Assembly (NCBI GenBank): GCA_963695375.1
Contig: OY968767.1
Span: 2,294,001 to 2,358,000 of the forward strand
From: JACCVL01 sp963695375
GTDB lineage: Bacteria > Actinomycetota > Actinomycetes > Propionibacteriales > Nocardioidaceae
Direction: 5' to 3'
Length of the DNA: 64,000 nt
A model generated the notes under the pieces. It was not told the DNA's origin and searched no databases. It worked only from the letters and a program-made list of their open reading frames with translations. The stretch's first letter is position 1, and the number at the start of each line of letters is the position of its first letter. The translations under genes and the position numbers were made by a program. Shown one piece after another: positions 40,011 through 48,632 of the stretch.

Positions 40011-41539
40011 CAGATGTCGCGGAAGGTCTCGATCTGTGCGCCCAGGGCGTTCAGCCGCTCGGCCAGGTCCTCGTAGCCGCGGTTGATCACGTAGACGTTG
40101 CGCAGCACCGATGTCCCCTTGGCTGCCAACATCGCCAGCAGGATGACGACGGCAGGCCGCAGCGCCGGTGGACAGATCACCTCTGCCGCCCGCCACCGGG
40201 TGGGTCCCTCGATGAGAACCCGATGCGGATCCATCAGCGTCACCTTGCCACCGAGCTTGTTCAGCTCGGTCAGGTACAGCGCGCGGTTCTCGTAGACCCA
40301 GTCGTGCAGCATCGTCGAGCCGGTCGCCTGGGCCGCGATCACCGCGAAGAACGGGAGGTTGTCGATGTTCAGGCCCGGGAACGGCATCGGGTGGATCTTG
40401 TCGATGGGGGAGTGCAGCACCGAGTGCCGGGTGGTGACGTCGACCAGGCGGGTGTGGCCGTTGTCGGCGAGGTACTCCTCGCCTCGGTCGAAACGCAGCC
40501 CCATCTCCTCCAACAGCGCCAGCTCGATCTCCATGAACTCGATCGGCACCCGTCGCACGGTGATCTCGGAGTCGGTGACCACCGCCGCGGCGACCAGACT
40601 CATCGCCTCGATCGGGTCGGGACTGGGGGAGTAGGTCACGTCGCGGTCGATGTCGGCGCAACCGTGCACGGTCAGCGTCGTCGTTCCGATGCCGTCGATG
40701 CGCACCCCCAGCTCGGCCAGGTAGAAGCACAGGTCCTGCACCATGTAGTTGCTGCTGGCGTTGCGGATGACCGACACACCGTCGTGCCGGGCCGCGGCGA
40801 GCAGCGCGTTCTCGGTCACGGTGTCGCCGCGCTCGGTCAGCACGATCGGCCGGGTGGGGGACACGGTGCGGTCCACGTCGGCGTTGTAGTCGCCCTCGGT
40901 CGCCTTGACCTCCAGGCCGAAGCGGCGCAGCGCTGCCATGTGCGGCTCGACGGTTCGCGTGCCGAGGTCGCACCCGCCGGCGTACGGCAGCTTGAAGCTG
41001 TCCGCGCGGTGCATCAACGGCCCGAGGAACATGATGATGCTGCGGGTCCGCCGAGCCGCCTCGGCGTCGATCCGGTCCAGCTGCAGCTCGGCCGGCGGCA
41101 CGATCTCGAGGTCGTTCTCGTCGTTCAGCCAGCGGGTGCGGACGCCGATCGACTCCAGCACCTCGAGCAGCCGGTTCACCTCCTCGATCCGGGCCACCCG
41201 GCGCAGGACGGTCCGCCCGCGGTTCAGCAGGGAGGCGCACAGCAGGGCCACGCCGGCGTTCTTGGAGGTCTTGACGTCGATGGCTCCGGACAGCCGGGTG
41301 CCGCCGACCACCCGCAGGTGCAGCGGTCCCGCGGCGCCGAGGGAGACGATCTCGGAGTCGAGCGCCTCGCCGATCCGGGCCAGCATCTCGAGGCTGAGAT
41401 TCTGGTGCCCGCGCTCGATCCGGTTGACCGCAGACTGGCTGGTGCCGAGCACCTCGGCGAGCTCGGTCTGCGTCCAGCCGCGGTGCTTGCGGGCGTCACG
41501 GATCAGGAAGCCGATCCGGCTGAGGTAGTGCTCGCTCAT
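40010..41539 (-). CDS. HTH-MurA fusion: XRE-type DNA-binding domain plus UDP-GlcNAc 1-carboxyvinyltransferase-like domain
   Basis: A 509-residue protein with an XRE-type HTH at about 5-65 (LIRDARKHRGWTQTELAEVL, GTSQSAVNRIERG) and a full EPSP-synthase-fold MurA domain at about 72-509. Catalytic residues seem kept: Lys93-Asn94 in KTSKNAG, Cys190 in YAGGCDLGTR, Asp in FPGLNIDNLPFF, and Arg in PALRPAVVILL. It could therefore bind DNA and make enolpyruvyl-UDP-GlcNAc, or use the enzyme fold as a sensor. ATG at 41539 has GGAGG only 3 nt upstream. A perfect palindrome overlaps its -10 box, which points to autoregulation. The C45 gene is translated right after it. Confidence 0.88.
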   Translation of the reverse strand: MSEHYLSRIGFLIRDARKHRGWTQTELAEVLGTSQSAVNRIERGHQNLSLEMLARIGEALDSEIVSLGAAGPLHLRVVGGTRLSGAIDVKTSKNAGVALLCASLLNRGRTVLRRVARIEEVNRLLEVLESIGVRTRWLNDENDLEIVPPAELQLDRIDAEAARRTRSIIMFLGPLMHRADSFKLPYAGGCDLGTRTVEPHMAALRRFGLEVKATEGDYNADVDRTVSPTRPIVLTERGDTVTENALLAAARHDGVSVIRNASSNYMVQDLCFYLAELGVRIDGIGTTTLTVHGCADIDRDVTYSPSPDPIEAMSLVAAAVVTDSEITVRRVPIEFMEIELALLEEMGLRFDRGEEYLADNGHTRLVDVTTRHSVLHSPIDKIHPMPFPGLNIDNLPFFAVIAAQATGSTMLHDWVYENRALYLTELNKLGGKVTLMDPHRVLIEGPTRWRAAEVICPPALRPAVVILLAMLAAKGTSVLRNVYVINRGYEDLAERLNALGAQIETFRDI

Positions 41540-41547
41540 GGTCCTCC

Positions 41548-41553
41548 ATGCTA
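41548..41553 (-). promoter_or_regulatory. -10 box of the HTH-MurA gene
   Basis: TAGCAT on the minus strand, 8 nt before the ATG at 41539. Its first three bases are part of the adjacent palindrome. Confidence 0.5.
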
Positions 41554-41570
41554 TCTCATATCTGAGATAG
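41551..41570. promoter_or_regulatory. Palindromic operator upstream of the HTH-MurA gene
   Basis: CTATCTCA, TATC, TGAGATAG: perfect 8-bp arms with a 4-nt spacer, AT-rich in a GC-rich setting. It overlaps the -10 box of the HTH-MurA gene and lies 99 bp upstream of the divergent deaminase start, so a dimer bound here could control one or both. Confidence 0.75.
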
Positions 41571-41669
41571 TCCTCGGCAGGACGCGCCGGGCAGCGCGAT
41601 CCGGCCCACCCGACCACAGCTGTCCCGTTCGGTCCAATCGAGACGCCGGGGCCGGCGAGGAGGGTCTGC

Positions 41670-42707
41670 TTGACTGCGCACCTGATGCCGAGCCCGTTCG
41701 TCGCGCAGCTGCCCAAGGCGGAGATCCACGTGCACCTGGTGGGCTCGGCGTCCGTGCCGACGGTGCTCGAGCTCGCCCGCCGGCACCCGGACGGCGGGGT
41801 GCCCACGGACGAGACGGCGCTGAGGCGCTTTTACGAGTTCACCGACTTCGCGCACTTCATCGAGGTCTACATCGCGGTGAACTCCCTGGTCCGGACCGCG
41901 GACGATGTGCAGGCCCTGGCCGCCGGCGTGCTGGCCGACGTCGCGGCGCAGAGCGTGCGCTACGTCGAGCTGACCGTCACCCCGGACAGCCACCTGATGA
42001 CCGGGATCGAGCCCGACGGGATCGCGGAGGCCCTCACCCGGGCCCGCCTCGCCGCCCGGGAGCGGCACGGCCTCGAGGTCGGCTGGATCTACGACATCCC
42101 GGGGGAGAACGGGCTCGCATCCGGCGAGCGGACCGTCGACTGGGTGGAGCGCTTCGCCCCAGAGGGCAGTGTCGGCTTCGGGCTGGGCGGCCCGGAGATC
42201 GGCGTGCCCCGCCCGCAGTTCGCCGAGGTGTTCTCCCGGGCGCGGGCCACCGGTCTGGCCAGCGTCCCGCACGCAGGCGAGACGACCGGTCCCCAGACCG
42301 TGCGGGACGCGGTGGAGCTGCTCGGCGCCACGAGGATCGGGCACGGCATCGCGGTGGCCGAGGATCCGGCGCTGATGGCCGAGCTGGTGCAGCGCGAGGT
42401 CGCGCTCGAGGTGTGCCCCACGTCCAATCTCCGCACCCGGGCGGTGCGTTCCCTGGACGAGCACCCGTGGCCGGTGCTCGCCGACGCGGGCCTGCGGCTG
42501 ACGGTGAACTCCGATGACCCGGGCATGTTCGCGACGACGCTGTGCGACGAGTACCAGCTGGTGCACGACCGGTTCGGCGTCAGCGAGCAGGGGCTCGCCG
42601 ACCTGGCCCGCACCGCACTCGACGTCTCCTTCGCGCCGGCGCCGGTGAAGCGCCGGGTGCACGCCGAGATCGACGCCTACGTCAGCGCATCTCCTCCGAC
42701 CGCCTGA
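41670..42707 (+). CDS. Adenosine deaminase family protein
   Basis: Metal-dependent purine deaminase of 345 residues. It has the zinc-binding AEIHVHLVGSA (His20, His22), the VPHAGETTGP segment with the catalytic Glu, RIGHGIAV and the C-terminal LTVNSDDPGMF with the metal Asp. The usual HLEG is HLVG here, so the exact substrate is uncertain and adenosine is only the family default. The start is probably TTG 41670: AGGAGG (41659-41664) lies 5-6 nt before it but 20 nt before the later ATG 41685. It is divergent from the HTH-MurA gene across 130 bp. Its 3' end overlaps the convergent DUF2071 gene by 26 bp. Confidence 0.86.
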   Translation: MTAHLMPSPFVAQLPKAEIHVHLVGSASVPTVLELARRHPDGGVPTDETALRRFYEFTDFAHFIEVYIAVNSLVRTADDVQALAAGVLADVAAQSVRYVELTVTPDSHLMTGIEPDGIAEALTRARLAARERHGLEVGWIYDIPGENGLASGERTVDWVERFAPEGSVGFGLGGPEIGVPRPQFAEVFSRARATGLASVPHAGETTGPQTVRDAVELLGATRIGHGIAVAEDPALMAELVQREVALEVCPTSNLRTRAVRSLDEHPWPVLADAGLRLTVNSDDPGMFATTLCDEYQLVHDRFGVSEQGLADLARTALDVSFAPAPVKRRVHAEIDAYVSASPPTA

Positions 42708-43452
42708 GCACCGCCGGCCGGCCGAACGTGGTGCGCACGCCGGAGGCGAACCGGACCCGGTCCGGCGCCCGCTCGGCGACGTCGCCGAGCCCGGCGGCCG
42801 CCACCAGCCCGTCCTCCAGGTCGACCAGCTCGGCGGCCCGGAGGTCCCACGGTGGATGCTGGTTCGGGACGTACCAGGTGCGCCCGGCGTGCCGGACGTG
42901 CAGCCCCCAGCGCGCGGTCAGGAACTCGTCCAGCGGGTCGGGGGTCACCGGGGTTCCGAGGTCACGGAGGACGACCCGGCTGCGTACCCCGACCGGTCCC
43001 GGCCAGCGGGTGCGCGCGGTGTAGCGGTGCTCCGGCCCCCGTGCGGTCGGCCGCCGGTGGTGGGTCAGCCGCGCCCAGCGGTAGGGCAGCCCGAAGCCGG
43101 CCCGGGCGCCCAGCACCACCGCGAGCCGATCGGCGTCCAGGCTGCGGAACACGATCCCGCGTCGTCCGGTGGAGTCGACGGAGTACAGCCGCACGTTGGT
43201 CTCGAGGAACGTGCCCAGCCAGGGGACCGGGGGGCCGCTGCTCACCCCGGCGCCGACCATCCGGAACGGGATCAGGCCGACGTAGGTCACCCCGTCGAAG
43301 ACGTCGGGCCGGACGCCGGGCGGCATCCAACCGGCCACCTGGTCCGGGGACACCGCCCAGTGCAGGAACGCGAGGTCGCACCAGTGCTGACGCATCAGCA
43401 CCGGCCTGGGCAACCGGGGCGCTGACCTGCTGACCGGCTCCGGTGCGGTCAC
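42682..43452 (-). CDS. DUF2071 (YqjF-like) family protein
   Basis: A 256-residue soluble protein of the DUF2071 family: VLMRQHWCDLAFLHWAVSPD, the hallmark WMPPGVRPDVFDGVTYVGLI, then LGTFLETNVRLYSVD and GRRGIVFRSLDADR. The family is widespread and has no proven function; an acetoacetate decarboxylase-like fold has been noted for it. GTG at 43452 overlaps the stop of the upstream transporter gene by 4 bp (GTGA), so the two form one unit. The 3' end overlaps the deaminase gene. Confidence 0.87.
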   Translation of the reverse strand: MTAPEPVSRSAPRLPRPVLMRQHWCDLAFLHWAVSPDQVAGWMPPGVRPDVFDGVTYVGLIPFRMVGAGVSSGPPVPWLGTFLETNVRLYSVDSTGRRGIVFRSLDADRLAVVLGARAGFGLPYRWARLTHHRRPTARGPEHRYTARTRWPGPVGVRSRVVLRDLGTPVTPDPLDEFLTARWGLHVRHAGRTWYVPNQHPPWDLRAAELVDLEDGLVAAAGLGDVAERAPDRVRFASGVRTTFGRPAVLRRSEEMR

Positions 43453-44459
43453 CGCCGGGCCCGGCGGCTGCCCAGCCCTGCCAGCACCACCCCGGCGAGG
43501 GCCACCAGCGCGCCGACGACCGTCGGCACCCCGAGGTCGACGGTTCCCACGACCTGGTCGACCAGCAGCGCGGAGGCGACCTGCCCGGTCACGGTGCAGA
43601 GGCCGAGCACCAGCACCCCGTGGACGCGGACCAGGACGGCGGCCGCGCTGATGAACCCGACACCGAGCGGTCCGCCGAGGTACAGCCACCAGGTGCCGGG
43701 CAGCGCATCGACGCCGCCGGTGGCCAGCACGCCGATCGCCGCCGCGAGCGCCAGCAGCGTCCCGCCGACCGCGAAGTTGATCCACGTCGCCGCCCAGGGG
43801 CCGCCGACGACCGAGACCTGCCCGTTGACCGCCTGCTGCCAGGCGATCGCGGCGCCGGCCAGCAACGGCAGCAGGGCCAGCGCGATGTCGCCGAACGACA
43901 GCGCCGCGGAACCCCCGAGCCGGCCGGCCGCCGACAGGGCGACCGCACCGACGGTGATCACCGCACCGAGGACGCGCAGCAGCGACAGCGGCTGCGAACC
44001 GGAGGGACCGAAGCCGTGGTGGTCGACTGCGAGGCTGCTCGCGGTCTGCCCGGCGACGACCGCCACCGTGAACAGTGCCACCCCGATCGTGCCGACGGTC
44101 AGGCCCTGGGTGGCGACCAGGAAGGCGCCCGCTGCCCCGCCGACGACCTGCCAGGGACGCAGCCGTGCGGTGCGCAGCGCGGTGCGCACCGCACCGAGAC
44201 CGCGGCGCATCCGGACCGACCCCACCAGGGCGAGACACAACAGCAGCAGGCCGGTCCCGAAGCTGATCAGCGCGGCCGTGATGCCGGCGGTGGTGCCGCC
44301 CCCGAGCTCGGCGGCCAGATCGCTGTTGATCTGGCTCTGCACCGCGACCATGGCGCCGATCGCGAACATGGCGGGCACCGCCGCCAGCCGAAGCCAGCGC
44401 GGCTCCGCGTGCTGGTCGGCAGGCGAGGACGCGGCAGCGGCCAGCGGGGGCGAGGTCAC
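43449..44459 (-). CDS. DMT superfamily (YdcZ-like) membrane protein
   Basis: Integral membrane protein of 336 residues with about 10 TM helices arranged as two similar halves: LAAVPAMFAIGAMVAVQSQI (near 30) and the related LLPLLAGAAIAWQQAVNGQV (near 190) each begin a half. This internal duplication and the GxxxAxQxxxN-type motifs match the DUF606/YdcZ branch of drug/metabolite transporters. The substrate is unknown. GTG 44459 gives a 20-residue cytoplasmic start. It is divergent from the M20 gene by 61 bp and coupled to DUF2071 downstream. Confidence 0.88.
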   Translation of the reverse strand: MTSPPLAAAASSPADQHAEPRWLRLAAVPAMFAIGAMVAVQSQINSDLAAELGGGTTAGITAALISFGTGLLLLCLALVGSVRMRRGLGAVRTALRTARLRPWQVVGGAAGAFLVATQGLTVGTIGVALFTVAVVAGQTASSLAVDHHGFGPSGSQPLSLLRVLGAVITVGAVALSAAGRLGGSAALSFGDIALALLPLLAGAAIAWQQAVNGQVSVVGGPWAATWINFAVGGTLLALAAAIGVLATGGVDALPGTWWLYLGGPLGVGFISAAAVLVRVHGVLVLGLCTVTGQVASALLVDQVVGTVDLGVPTVVGALVALAGVVLAGLGSRRARR

Positions 44460-44520
44460 GTGCCATTGTCCCCCGCGCCCGCCCGCACCGCCGCCGGGAC
44501 TCGTGCAGCAGACTGCCGCC

Positions 44521-45858
44521 GTGGACATCGTCGAACCGCCGACGGCCGACCGGGCGCTGCACGACGAGGTCGTCGAGCTGACCCGCGCGCTGATCCGGGT
44601 GGACAGCACGAACGGCAACGAGACCGCCGTGGCCCTGCTGCTGGGCGACTACCTCGCCGCTGCCGGCATCGAGTGCGAGCTGGTGGCGCGTGACCCCGAG
44701 CGGGCCAACCTGGTGGCACGGGTCCCCGGCACGGCCGACGGGCCGACGCTGGCCCTGGTCGGCCACCTCGACGTGGTCCCCGCCGACCCGCGGGACTGGT
44801 CACACCCGCCGTTCGGCGCCGTCGTCGACGACGCCGGATACCTCTACGGGCGCGGTGCCCTGGACATGAAGAACGAGGTGGCGATCCGGGCGGTCAGCCT
44901 CGCGTCCCTGGTGCGGGAGGGATTCCAGCCGCGCGGCGACGTGCTGGTGCTGATGGTCGCCGACGAGGAGGACGGCAGCGCCGACGTGGGGATGAGCTGG
45001 CTGGTGCGGGAACGCCCGGACCTGCGGCCGGACTACGCGCTGAACGAGGGTGGCGGCGCCCGGAACCGGCTCCGGGACGGGCGCACGGTCACCGACGTCG
45101 CCGTCGGCGAGAAGGGCACCTGTCCGGTCCGGGTGGACGCCGTGGGCGAGGCGGGACACGCGTCGATGCCGTCGGTGGGACGCAACGCCGTCCCGCTGCT
45201 CGGCGAGGTGCTGCGCCGGATCGGCTCCGGGATGCCGACGCCGGCTCGACACGAGGTGGTGGACGCGATGCTGGCGACGCTGCTTCCGGACGGGCCGGAC
45301 GACGACCTGGCGACCGCGCTCGAACGAGCCGGCCGGCTGAGCCCGGACTACGCCCACCTGCTGCCCGCCCTGGCCGGCACCACGATGGCGCCGACGCTGC
45401 TGCACGGCTCGGCGGCCCGCAACGTCCTGCCCGCCCGCGCCGGCGTCGAGCTGGACTGCCGGGTGCTGCCCGGGAGCACCGAGGACGACGTGGAGCGAGC
45501 GGTCCGCGACCGGCTCGGCGACGACCTCGCCTACGAGCTGTCCTTCCCGGAGCCGATGGTGCCGGGGTCGAGCTCACCGGCGGCCGGCCCGCTGTGGGAC
45601 GCCTGCGCCGCCTGGGCGGCCGCCGACGACCCCGGGCTGGTCCTGCTGCCGACGCTGTGCACCGGCTACACCGACTCGTCGTACCTGCGACGGGCGTTCG
45701 GGACCGTGGCGTACGGCTTCAGCCCGCTGCGCAGCACACCGTCCGCGGTCGCCGAGGCGGGCTATCACAACGCCGACGAACGGGTGCACGTCGACGACCT
45801 GCTCCGGGGGGTGCGGTTCCACCGGTTCGTGCTGCGCCGGCTGCTCGGCGACGGGTGA
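44521..45858 (+). CDS. M20 family metallopeptidase
   Basis: Zinc-dependent aminoacylase/dipeptidase-type enzyme of 445 residues. The first metal His is in LVGHLDVVPAD, the bridging Asp in YGRGALDMKNE, and the catalytic Glu pair in VADEEDGSADVG. The lid/dimer domain (about 195-320) has GEKGTCPVRVDAVGEAGHAS, and the last metal ligand is His in AGYHNADERVHVD. GTG 44521 follows CAGACT by 6 nt, near the leaderless pattern. The substrate is likely an N-acyl amino acid or small peptide; the next plus-strand gene is far away, so it is probably single. Confidence 0.9.
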   Translation: MDIVEPPTADRALHDEVVELTRALIRVDSTNGNETAVALLLGDYLAAAGIECELVARDPERANLVARVPGTADGPTLALVGHLDVVPADPRDWSHPPFGAVVDDAGYLYGRGALDMKNEVAIRAVSLASLVREGFQPRGDVLVLMVADEEDGSADVGMSWLVRERPDLRPDYALNEGGGARNRLRDGRTVTDVAVGEKGTCPVRVDAVGEAGHASMPSVGRNAVPLLGEVLRRIGSGMPTPARHEVVDAMLATLLPDGPDDDLATALERAGRLSPDYAHLLPALAGTTMAPTLLHGSAARNVLPARAGVELDCRVLPGSTEDDVERAVRDRLGDDLAYELSFPEPMVPGSSSPAAGPLWDACAAWAAADDPGLVLLPTLCTGYTDSSYLRRAFGTVAYGFSPLRSTPSAVAEAGYHNADERVHVDDLLRGVRFHRFVLRRLLGDG

Positions 45859-45903
45859 GCCGCGGGACAGGTGCACCGGGTGGCGCCGATAAGCAACATT
45901 ATG

Positions 45904-46100
45904 TCAACTCACGTCCACGTTCCGCAGCGCAGGACCGCGCGGGTGGTGTCCGAGCGCGTCCCCCGCCTCGCCCACCGCGGCCACGAACCGTGCCCCGGCG
46001 CCGAGGTCGTCGACCAGGTAGCGGGCATGCAGTCCCTGGGCGAGCGTGCGCCAGTCGGTCAGCTGGCCTCGGCGATCTGACCGCCCGTCAGCATGTCCAT
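45904..46100 (-). pseudogene. Decayed 4a-hydroxytetrahydrobiopterin dehydratase-like gene
   Basis: Minus-strand remnant. From ATG 46100 the frame reads MDMLTGGQIAEA, then hits a TGA near 46060. In the next frame the family sequence goes on: LTDWRTLAQGLHARYLVDD, GARFVAAVGEAGDALGHHPR and a short ALRNVDVS before a stop at 45904. This matches the start of a pterin carbinolamine dehydratase (the D-HHP motif is seen as GHHP), with one base lost near 46062 and the C-terminal third gone. It shares no frame with a working protein. The rest of the gap 45859-46166 shows nothing else. Confidence 0.6.
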
Positions 46101-46166
46101 CGGCGCGACCCGATCCCCGAGCCAGCTCGCAGCGCTGGGGCAACGACGGCGAGCGGGTGTCCGTGG

Positions 46167-46928
46167 CTAACGCAGCGCCGAGACCGGCAGCCGCAGCCCG
46201 TCCTCGGCGGTGCGAACCGACACCGGGGCCGCAGCGGCCGCCCCGGACATCGCGAATGCGGACAGCACCGGCTCCGGCAGCGGCTCCAGGTCCAGCAGGC
46301 CGAGCGCCCCGCGCCGAACCACGCCGTTCCAGGCCATCTTGCTGGCGAACATGAAGTGCCCGACCATCGGCAGCTCGAACCGCGCCACCTGGCCGCCTGC
46401 CGCCCGCGCCCGCGCCGCCCACGCGTGGCTGGCGTCGGGCGACGTCCAGCGGTCCATCAGACCGTGCGCCAGCAGCAGGCGCTGGCCGGCGGGGACGCGC
46501 ACCGGCTCGCCGGCCGGCAGCCACGGTGCGAGGGCGACGACGCCGCGCACCCGGTCGTCGGCGGCGAGGGCGCAGGCGGCCCGCCCGCCCATGGAGTGGC
46601 CGACGACGACCACCGGCACCTCGCCGTATCGCTCGGCGATCCGGTCCAGCGCCCAGCGGGCGTCCCGCACCGGGGCCGGCTCGGCGGCGGCCTCGGCGTT
46701 CCAGCCGCGCTGCGCGTACCGCAACAGCTCGACGGCCACCCCGGCCCGTCTGGCCGGTCGGGCCAGATGCCGCTGCAGCAGCGCCATCCGCCACCAGGAC
46801 GCGTGCCGGCGCAGCACCGGGTCGGTGCCGTGCGCCCGGCCCCCGTGCAACATCAGCACGACGCCGGTCGGCGGCCGGCCGGAGGGCGCGCTGGTGGTCA
46901 GGACGGGACCGGGCGCCGGGGAGCTCAC
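46167..46928 (-). CDS. Alpha/beta hydrolase
   Basis: Serine hydrolase of 253 residues with an alpha/beta-hydrolase fold. The oxyanion region is VVLMLHGGRAHG, the nucleophile elbow VVVGHSMGGRAACALA (Ser at about 112), the acid probably Asp in LLLAHGLMDRWTSP, and the catalytic His in LPMVGHFMF. There is no signal peptide, so it is cytoplasmic. The substrate is unknown. GTG 46928 gives a short polar N-terminus. The frameshifted lipoprotein gene lies 25 bp upstream on the same strand. Confidence 0.86.
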   Translation of the reverse strand: MSSPAPGPVLTTSAPSGRPPTGVVLMLHGGRAHGTDPVLRRHASWWRMALLQRHLARPARRAGVAVELLRYAQRGWNAEAAAEPAPVRDARWALDRIAERYGEVPVVVVGHSMGGRAACALAADDRVRGVVALAPWLPAGEPVRVPAGQRLLLAHGLMDRWTSPDASHAWAARARAAGGQVARFELPMVGHFMFASKMAWNGVVRRGALGLLDLEPLPEPVLSAFAMSGAAAAAPVSVRTAEDGLRLPVSALR

Positions 46929-46953
46929 CGGTGAATCGTGTCACCTCGGATGG

Positions 46954-47737
46954 TCAGCCGCAGTCGGGGAACAGCGACAGGCCCGCCTGCGGCAGCCCGG
47001 GATAGGTGTCCCGGATGAGGTCCGGGACGGCCACGTCCGCCGCCTCCCCGGTCAGCTCGGTGACGACACCGTCCCGGAGGCCGTACGCGTCGATCTCCGA
47101 CACCGTCGCCCTCGGGTCCGGCGTGGTCACGTGCAGGAACCCGCCGCGGACGCAGGTCAGCAGCTGCGGGGAGCCGCCGCCGTCGTCCACCGTGGCGAGC
47201 AGCGTCCACGGCCGGCCGTCCTGCTGCACCTGCACGAGGGCTCCGTCCACCCAGGAGAACATCCCGAGCTCGCCGCCGCCGCGGGGGTTCCACGACGTGG
47301 CGAGGACGATCTCGTCGCCGCCCGCACCGTCCAGCTGGGCGAAGACCGGCGTGTTCAGCGCGGTCACGTCCACCGGCTCGCTGGCCCCGGCGACCGGCGC
47401 CGCGACGGTGCCGGTCGCGGTCGTCACCACAACGGCGACCGCGCAGCCGGAACCGGCGTCGGGCACCCCGCCCAGCACGACCTCGTCCATCGCACCGTCG
47501 CCGTCGATGTCGGCGCTGCCGAGCGGGACCGCGCCGGTGAGCGTGTCGCTGGTCAGGCCGGCCGGGCACGGCCCCTCCCCCGAGCCGGTGCCGGCGTTGG
47601 CCGCCGTGCTCCCCTGCGTCCGGCGCGGTGTCTGGCGCGGTGTCCTGACCGCAGCCGGCCAGCAGCAGCGCAAGCGCGGCGAGGCCGAGGACGAGTGCGG
47701 ACCGTCGGGGGCTGGGGGCGGTGCGTGGTGTCCTCAT
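46954..47737 (-). pseudogene. Lipoprotein with FG-GAP-like repeat, frameshifted near the N-terminus
   Basis: From ATG 47737 (GAGGTGGGA upstream) the frame gives a lipoprotein signal, MRTPRTAPSPRRSALVLGL to LALLLAGCGQD, then an acidic linker. The protein sequence then continues in a second frame: GSTAANAGTGSGEGPCPAGL, SADIDGDGAMDEVVLGG (a calcium-binding FG-GAP-type loop) and on to LFPDCG. One base too many in the C-run at 47611-47614 explains the shift; removing it gives a lipoprotein of about 260 residues. Four or more Cys in the mature part suggest disulfides. Homopolymer error or true decay cannot be told apart here. Two small membrane proteins precede it on the same strand. Confidence 0.65.
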
Positions 47738-47757
47738 CGGTCCCACCTCGTTCGTGC

Positions 47758-48228
47758 TCAGCCGGTCCCTGCCGGACCGGTCTGCTGGTGAGACGCAGGG
47801 TCGGGCCGCCGGGTTCCGCGTGTCCGCCACAACCAGGCCAGCCCGAGCAGCGGCAACACCAGCGGCACGTAGCCGTACCCGGCGCCGAACCCCGACCAGA
47901 CGGTCTGGTCGGGGAACAGGCCGGGCCGGGCCACCGTCAGGGCGCCGACGACGAGCACCCCCGCCAGCTCCAGCCCCACGGCCAGCCAGGCGGCCGGGCG
48001 CGGTCGGGGGCCCCGGCCGGCCAGCGAGACGGTCGCGAGCAGGTAGACCACCGCCGCCAGCACGGACAGCGAGTAGGCCACGGGGGCGGTGCCGAACGAC
48101 TGCGCCACCTGCACCGCGGACCGGGCACCGGCCGAGATCGCGAACACGGCGTACACCGCCACCAACACGCGACCGGGTCCACGCGCGCTGGCCGCGGCAG
48201 TGCCGGGTCGGCCGCTGTCTGCGGGCAC
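47758..48228 (-). CDS. Four-helix membrane protein of unknown function
   Basis: A 156-residue membrane protein with about four TM helices: VLVAVYAVFAISAGARSAVQ, YSLSVLAAVVYLLATVSLAG, PAAWLAVGLELAGVLVVGAL and YVPLVLPLLGLAWLWRTRG. There are no charged residues that suggest transport. It has a short C-terminal cytoplasmic tail. GTG 48228 lies 5 bp after the stop of the preceding small membrane protein, so they are co-translated. Similar pairs occur in other actinobacteria, but no function is known to me. Confidence 0.78.
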   Translation of the reverse strand: MPADSGRPGTAAASARGPGRVLVAVYAVFAISAGARSAVQVAQSFGTAPVAYSLSVLAAVVYLLATVSLAGRGPRPRPAAWLAVGLELAGVLVVGALTVARPGLFPDQTVWSGFGAGYGYVPLVLPLLGLAWLWRTRGTRRPDPASHQQTGPAGTG

Positions 48229-48233
48229 CCGGA

Positions 48234-48590
48234 TCAGCCCTGCCAGACCTGGAGGATGCGGTTCACCAGTGCCGCGACGGTGACGCATCCGATCAGCAGC
48301 ACACCGACCCCCCAGCGGGAGGTCTCGGAGGCGGCCCACGCCACCGCCAGCGGGAGCACCAGCACGGCGGTCAGCAGATAGCCGATGAACAGCGCCGACT
48401 CCACCGGTCGATCGGTGCGGACCAGCGCGACCGACCCGCCGACGAGCTGGGCGACCAGGCCCAGCTCGAGCACGGCCAGCAGCCAGAACAGCCCGTCGTG
48501 CATCCGTCGGTCCCGTGCGAGCAGCACCGTGGACCAGGCGGCGCCGGTCAGCGCGAGTGCGGCGAGCGCAGCCGCGACAACGGGGGTCAC
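48234..48590 (-). CDS. Small membrane protein of unknown function
   Basis: A 118-residue protein with about four TM helices: VTPVVAAALAALALTGAAW, GLFWLLAVLELGLVAQLVGG, ALFIGYLLTAVLVLPLAVAW and WGVGVLLIGCVTVAALVNRI, ending in LQVWQG. GTG 48590 begins the first helix. It is divergent from pepN by 42 bp. Together with the next gene and the lipoprotein it may form a small envelope unit. Confidence 0.75.
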   Translation of the reverse strand: MTPVVAAALAALALTGAAWSTVLLARDRRMHDGLFWLLAVLELGLVAQLVGGSVALVRTDRPVESALFIGYLLTAVLVLPLAVAWAASETSRWGVGVLLIGCVTVAALVNRILQVWQG

Positions 48591-48620
48591 CGGTCGATCA
48601 CTCCCCCATCGTGTCAGTCC

Positions 48621-48626
48621 TAGAGT
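48621..48626 (+). promoter_or_regulatory. Leaderless-type -10 box of pepN
   Basis: TAGAGT ends 6 nt before the pepN ATG at 48633. Confidence 0.45.
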
Positions 48627-48632
48627 GACGGC

